This document shows positions 59,676 through 64,000 of a DNA stretch of 64,000 bases, in pieces (the stretch's first letter is position 1; every line of letters starts with the position of its first letter). The translations under genes were made by a program, and so were the position numbers. The notes beneath the pieces were generated by a model. That model saw only the letters and a list, made by a program, of their open reading frames with translations, did not search any database and was not told the origin of the DNA. The stretch comes from Auanema rhodensis (lineage: Eukaryota > Nematoda > Chromadorea > Rhabditida > Rhabditidae). The stretch is from positions 12,152,001 to 12,216,000 of the forward strand of contig OZ059895.1 of assembly GCA_964057225.1 (NCBI GenBank). Reading direction: 5' to 3'.

Positions 59676-60137
59676 ATGGATGAAATAACGTCCAATTTAA
59701 GTGAGAACACTTCCTTTGAGGAAGATCTCAAAAATTATTCTCATCTACCCAACACCACTGCCAACCTAAGGCAGCTAATGGTTCTAGAGAAAAGGTTTTA
59801 TGACAACCTCGCCAGCGCTGTCAACCACATTTCCGCGCGCCTGGACAACATCAACAGCACACTGAATCTAAAGCTCGATAATTTGGCTGTTCAGACGGCT
59901 CCTAAAGCCTCCTGCATATTCTGCAACAAGCCTACAGCTGATGGCCATCGTACAGCTGCTTCTCCGATTTACCATTCGTCCCCAGAGCGTACCATACGCT
60001 TACACGAATTGGGACTATGCATAAAATGTTTAAACCCAAAACATTCAGCAATGTGCGAAGTATCCTGCTATAAGTGCAAGGCCGATACTCACCATGGGGT
60101 GGTCTGTGGTGACGTCAAACGTAAAAGATATACATAA
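59676..60137 (+). CDS. Element 2 3' accessory ORF: 153-aa zinc-knuckle protein
   Basis: Starts at MDEITSNLSENTS. The N-terminal half is helical (RFYDNLASAVNHISARLDNI). The knuckle series resembles element 1, but the last Cys of the first knuckle is Ser (CIFCNKPTADGHRTAAS); the second and third are intact (CIKCLNPKHSAMC, CYKCKADTHHGVVC). The tail is basic. The protein is far more diverged from its element 1 counterpart than Gag-Pol-Env is. Function unknown; nucleic-acid binding is the natural guess. Confidence 0.82.
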   Translation: MDEITSNLSENTSFEEDLKNYSHLPNTTANLRQLMVLEKRFYDNLASAVNHISARLDNINSTLNLKLDNLAVQTAPKASCIFCNKPTADGHRTAASPIYHSSPERTIRLHELGLCIKCLNPKHSAMCEVSCYKCKADTHHGVVCGDVKRKRYT

Positions 60138-60146
60138 TGCCGGGAA

Positions 60147-60172
60147 TGTCACGGTCAACGTGAAAATACGAA
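60147..60172 (+). repeat. 3' LTR remnant of element 2 (26 bp)
   Basis: The first 26 bp of the LTR, identical to 51028-51053, then an abrupt switch to 5S spacer. CCGGGAA just before it could be the end of a polypurine tract. Confidence 0.92.
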
Positions 60173-60565
60173 GATCATACCACGTTGAAAGTACGCCATG
60201 CAGCTGATTTTCAATTTTATCTCTTCCGTAACAAATGTTTTCAATTTTCCAGCAGTTTTACTTAGATAGCTCAACCCAAGGCATTAAAATATCTTCAATC
60301 TTATTTCTATATTACAGTTATAAACCAATAGTTTATGAACCTTCATCTTAACTTTACTGTTTCTATCTATTTCCTATTGAAACAAACATTGTTTAAACAC
60401 TATACAACCGTGAAACCTTTTTTAATTTATTGTATTTGGAGCTCATAAGATTCAATATCATCGAGGGATTTAGATGTAACGTGGAAAATTACATAACTAA
60501 CATGAAATTGGAAAAAAAACAATAACGAGGATAAGTATGTAAATCATTGAATATCAGATATTTTC

Positions 60566-60684
60566 GCTTACGACCATACCACGTTGAAAGTACGCCATCC
60601 CGTCCGATCTGGCAAGTCAAGCAACGTTGGGCCCGGTTAGTACTTGGATCGGAGACGGCTTGGGAATCCCGGGTGCCGTAAGCT
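60566..60684 (+). rRNA. 5S rRNA gene, consensus
   Basis: 119 nt, no deviation. Confidence 0.96.
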
Positions 60685-61094
60685 TTTCAAATTTTTTTAA
60701 CGATCATACCACGTTGAAAGTACGCCATGCAGCTGATTTTCAATTTTATCTCTTCCGTAACAAATGTTTTCAATTTTCCAGCAGTTTTACTTAGATAGCT
60801 CAACCCAAGGCATTAAAATATCTTCAATCTTATTTCTATATTACAGTTATAAACCAGTAGTTTATGAACCTTCATCTTAACTTTACTGTTTCTATCTATT
60901 TCCTATTGAAACAAACATTGTTTAAACACTATACAACTGTGAAACCTTTTTTAATTTATTGTATTTGGAGCTCATAAGATTCAATATCATCGAGGGATTT
61001 AGATGTAACGTGGAAAATTACATAACTAACATGAAATTGGAAAAAAAACAATAACGAGGATAAGTATGTAAATCATTGAATATCAGATATTTTC

Positions 61095-61213
61095 GCTTAC
61101 GACCATACCACGTTGAAAGTACGCCATCCCGTCCGATCTGGCAAGTCAAGCAACGTTGGGCCCGGTTAGTACTTGGATCGGAGACGGCTTGGGAATCCCG
61201 GGTGCCGTAAGCT
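61095..61213 (+). rRNA. 5S rRNA gene, consensus
   Basis: 119 nt, no deviation; reads in the same ~529-bp register as 60566. Confidence 0.96.
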
Positions 61214-62022
61214 TTTCAAATTTTTTTAACGATCATACCACGTTGAAAGTACGCCATGCAGCTGATTTTCAATTTTATCTCTTCCGTAACAAATGTTTTC
61301 AATTTTCCAGCAGTTTTACTTAGATAGCTCAACCCAAGGCATTAAAATATCTTCAATCTTATTTCTATATTACAGTTATAAACCAGTAGTTTATGAACCT
61401 TCATCTTAACTTTACTGTTTCTATCTATTTCCTATTGAAACAAACATTGTTTAAACACTATACAACTGTGAAACCTTTTTCAATTTATTGTATTTGGAGC
61501 TCATAAGATTTGATATCATCGAGGGATTTAGATGTAACGTAGAAAATTACATAACTAACATGAAATTGGAAAAAAAACAATAACGAGGATAAGTATGTAA
61601 ATCATTGAATATCAGATATTTCCGCTTACGACCATACCACGTTGAAAGTACGCCATGCAGCTGATTTTCAATTTTATCTCTTCCGTAACAAATGTTTTTA
61701 ATTTTCCAGCAGTTTTACTTAGATAGATAAACCCAAGGCATCAAAATATCTTCAATCTTATTTCTATATTACAGTTATAAACCAGTAGTTTATGAACCTT
61801 TATCTTAACTTTATTGTTTCTATCTATTTCCTATTGAAACAAACATTGTTTGAACACTATACAACTGTGAAACCTTTTTTAATTTATTGTATTTGGATCT
61901 CATAAGATTTGATATCATCGAGGGATTTAGATATTACGTAGAAAATTACATAACTAACATGAAATTGGAAAAAAAACAATAACGAGGATAAGTATGTAAA
62001 TCATTGAATATCAGATATTTTC

Positions 62023-62141
62023 GCTTACGACCATACCACGTTGAAAGTACGCCATCCCGTCCGATCTGGCAAGTCAAGCAACGTTGGGCCCGGTTAGTAC
62101 TTGGATCGGAGACGGCTTGGGAATCCCGGGTGCCGTAAGCT
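62023..62141 (+). rRNA. 5S rRNA gene, consensus
   Basis: 119 nt, no deviation. Confidence 0.96.
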
Positions 62142-62950
62142 TTTCAAATTTTTTTAACGATCATACCACGTTGAAAGTACGCCATGCAGCTGATTTTCAA
62201 TTTTATCTCTTCCGTAACAAATGTTTTCAATTTTCCAGCAGTTTTACTTAGATAGCTCAACCCAAGGCATTAAAATATCTTCAATCTTATTTCTATATTA
62301 CAGTTATAAACCAGTAGTTTATGAACCTTCATCTTAACTTTACTGTTTCTATCTATTTCCTATTGAAACAAACATTGTTTAAACACTATACAACTGTGAA
62401 ACCTTTTTCAATTTATTGTATTTGGAGCTCATAAGATTTGATATCATCGAGGGATTTAGATGTAACGTAGAAAATTACATAACTAACATGAAATTGGAAA
62501 AAAAACAATAACGAGGATAAGTATGTAAATCATTGAATATCAGATATTTCCGCTTACGACCATACCACGTTGAAAGTACGCCATGCAGCTGATTTTCAAT
62601 TTTATCTCTTCCGTAACAAATGTTTTTAATTTTCCAGCAGTTTTACTTAGATAGATAAACCCAAGGCATCAAAATATCTTCAATCTTATTTCTATATTAC
62701 AGTTATAAACCAGTAGTTTATGAACCTTTATCTTAACTTTATTGTTTCTATCTATTTCCTATTGAAACAAACATTGTTTGAACACTATACAACTGTGAAA
62801 CCTTTTTTAATTTATTGTATTTGGATCTCATAAGATTTGATATCATCGAGGGATTTAGATATTACGTAGAAAATTACATAACTAACATGAAATTGGAAAA
62901 AAAACAATAACGAGGATAAGTATGTAAATCATTGAATATCAGATATTTTC

Positions 62951-63069
62951 GCTTACGACCATACCACGTTGAAAGTACGCCATCCCGTCCGATCTGGCAA
63001 GTCAAGCAACGTTGGGCCCGGTTAGTACTTAGATCGGAGACGGCTTGGGAATCCCGGGTGCCGTAAGCT
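62951..63069 (+). rRNA. 5S rRNA gene
   Basis: 119 nt; G81A at the start of the C-box region. Confidence 0.94.
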
Positions 63070-63479
63070 TTTCGAATTTTTTTAACGATCATACCACGTT
63101 GAAAGTACGCCATGCAGCTGATTTTCAATTTTATCTCTTCCGTAACAAATGTTTTCAATTTTCCAGCAGTTTTACTTAGATAGCTCAACCCAAGGCATTA
63201 AAATATCTTCAATCTTATTTCTATATTACAGTTATAAACCAGTAGTTTATGAACCTTCATCTTAACTTTACTGTTTCTATCTATTTCCTATTGAAACAAA
63301 CATTGTTTAAACACTATACAACTGTGAAACCTTTTTCAATTTATTGTATTTGGATCTCATAAGATTTGATATCATAGAGGGATTTAGATATTACGTAGAA
63401 AATTACATAACTAACATGAAATTGGAAAAAAAACAATAACGAGGATAAGTATGTAAATCTTTGAATATCAGGTATTTTC

Positions 63480-63598
63480 GCTTACGACCATACCACGTTG
63501 AAAGTACTCCATCCCGTCCGATCTGGCAAGTCAAGCAACGTTGGGCCCGGTTAGTACTTAGATCGGAGACGGCTTGGGAATCCCGGGTGCCGTAAGCT
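63480..63598 (+). rRNA. 5S rRNA gene, weakened terminator
   Basis: 119 nt; G29T and G81A. The TTTT after the gene is reduced to TTTG, leaving the later T7 run as terminator. Confidence 0.9.
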
Positions 63599-64000
63599 TT
63601 GCGAATTTTTTTAACGATCATACCACGTTGAAAGTACGCCATGCAGCTGATTTTCAATTTTATCTCTTCCGTAACAAATGTTTTCAATTTTCCAGCAGTT
63701 TTACTTAGATAGCTCAACCCAAGGCATTAAAATATCTTCAATCTTATTTCTATATTACAGTTATAAACCAGTAGTTTATGAACCTTCATCTTAACTTTAC
63801 TGTTTCTATCTATTTCCTATTGAAACAAACATTGTTTAAACACTATACAACTGTGAAACCTTTTTTAATTTATTGTATTTGGATCTCATAAGATTTGATA
63901 TCATCGAGGGATTTAGATATTACGTAGAAAATTACATAACTAACATGAAATTGGAAAAAAAACAATAACGAGGATAAGTATGTAAATCATTGAATATCAG

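Larger units (their letters stand above)
51028..60172 (+). mobile_element. Element 2: defective relative of element 1, opposite orientation
   Basis: Starts with TGTCACGGTCAACGTG against nt 68 of a 5S gene. The body from about 51198 to 58700 is almost identical to element 1. The LTR sequence and the 3' CCHC region are much more diverged. The 5' LTR is cut short and fused into gag, removing the primer site; the 3' LTR is only 26 bp; the pol frame has a nonsense codon. It cannot transpose on its own. Confidence 0.95.
60173..64000 (+). repeat. 5S rDNA tandem array, third stretch
   Basis: The stretch begins inside the post-gene 5S echo (GATCATACCACG) right after the element 2 LTR fragment. It holds five full 5S genes and truncated units at about 61624 and 62552. 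The window ends about 15 bp upstream of where the next gene would start. Confidence 0.97.

Overview
This is eukaryotic DNA, very probably from a nematode. The main clue is dozens of copies of a 119-nt 5S rRNA gene. Its body (terminal stem GCTTACG/CGTAAGC, GTCCGATCTGGCAAGT, TTGGATCGGAGACGG) resembles, from memory, the rhabditid (C. elegans-type) 5S rRNA rather than the insect or vertebrate type. Low GC, introns of 43-77 bp and BEL/Pao retroelements carrying an env-like gene also fit. I cannot name the species. No ordinary single-copy host gene was found, and no SL RNA was seen in the 5S spacer.

Layout. (1) 1-5943: the 5' part of a decayed BEL/Pao retrotransposon on the minus strand (element 3), with 5' LTR, tRNA-Gly-type primer site, gag, protease, RT, RNase H and an integrase that has lost its catalytic core. 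Its 3' end lies outside the window. (2) 5944-22049: 5S rDNA array made of ~529-bp units with a full gene and ~399-bp units keeping only the first 33 nt of the gene, plus seven inverted 5S copies. (3) 22050-31994: element 1, a complete BEL/Pao element on the minus strand with two apparently identical 338-bp LTRs, a 5-bp target duplication (GGGCC), one 2638-codon Gag-Pol-Env frame, an extra 3' zinc-knuckle ORF and a spliced gene on the opposite strand. (4) 31995-51027: second stretch of 5S array, rich in truncated units and built of ~4.78-kb and ~2.58-kb higher-order repeats. (5) 51028-60172: element 2, a damaged relative of element 1 in the opposite orientation, with a deleted 5' end, a nonsense codon and only 26 bp of 3' LTR. 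(6) 60173-64000: third stretch of 5S array.

Most striking points. Elements 1 and 2 both interrupt a 5S gene after the same nucleotide (nt 68, inside GGGCCC and the internal Pol III promoter) but in opposite orientations, which suggests targeting of 5S genes. Both also carry a 3' cassette of two small genes: a CCHC-type ORF with its own TATA/initiator-like promoter, and a three-exon antisense gene for an 89-100 aa protein with two CxxC...H motifs. The antisense exons keep frame and splice sites between the copies, and 9 of 13 changed codons are synonymous. I do not recognise this cassette as a described part of BEL/Pao elements and regard it as the best candidate for a new system.
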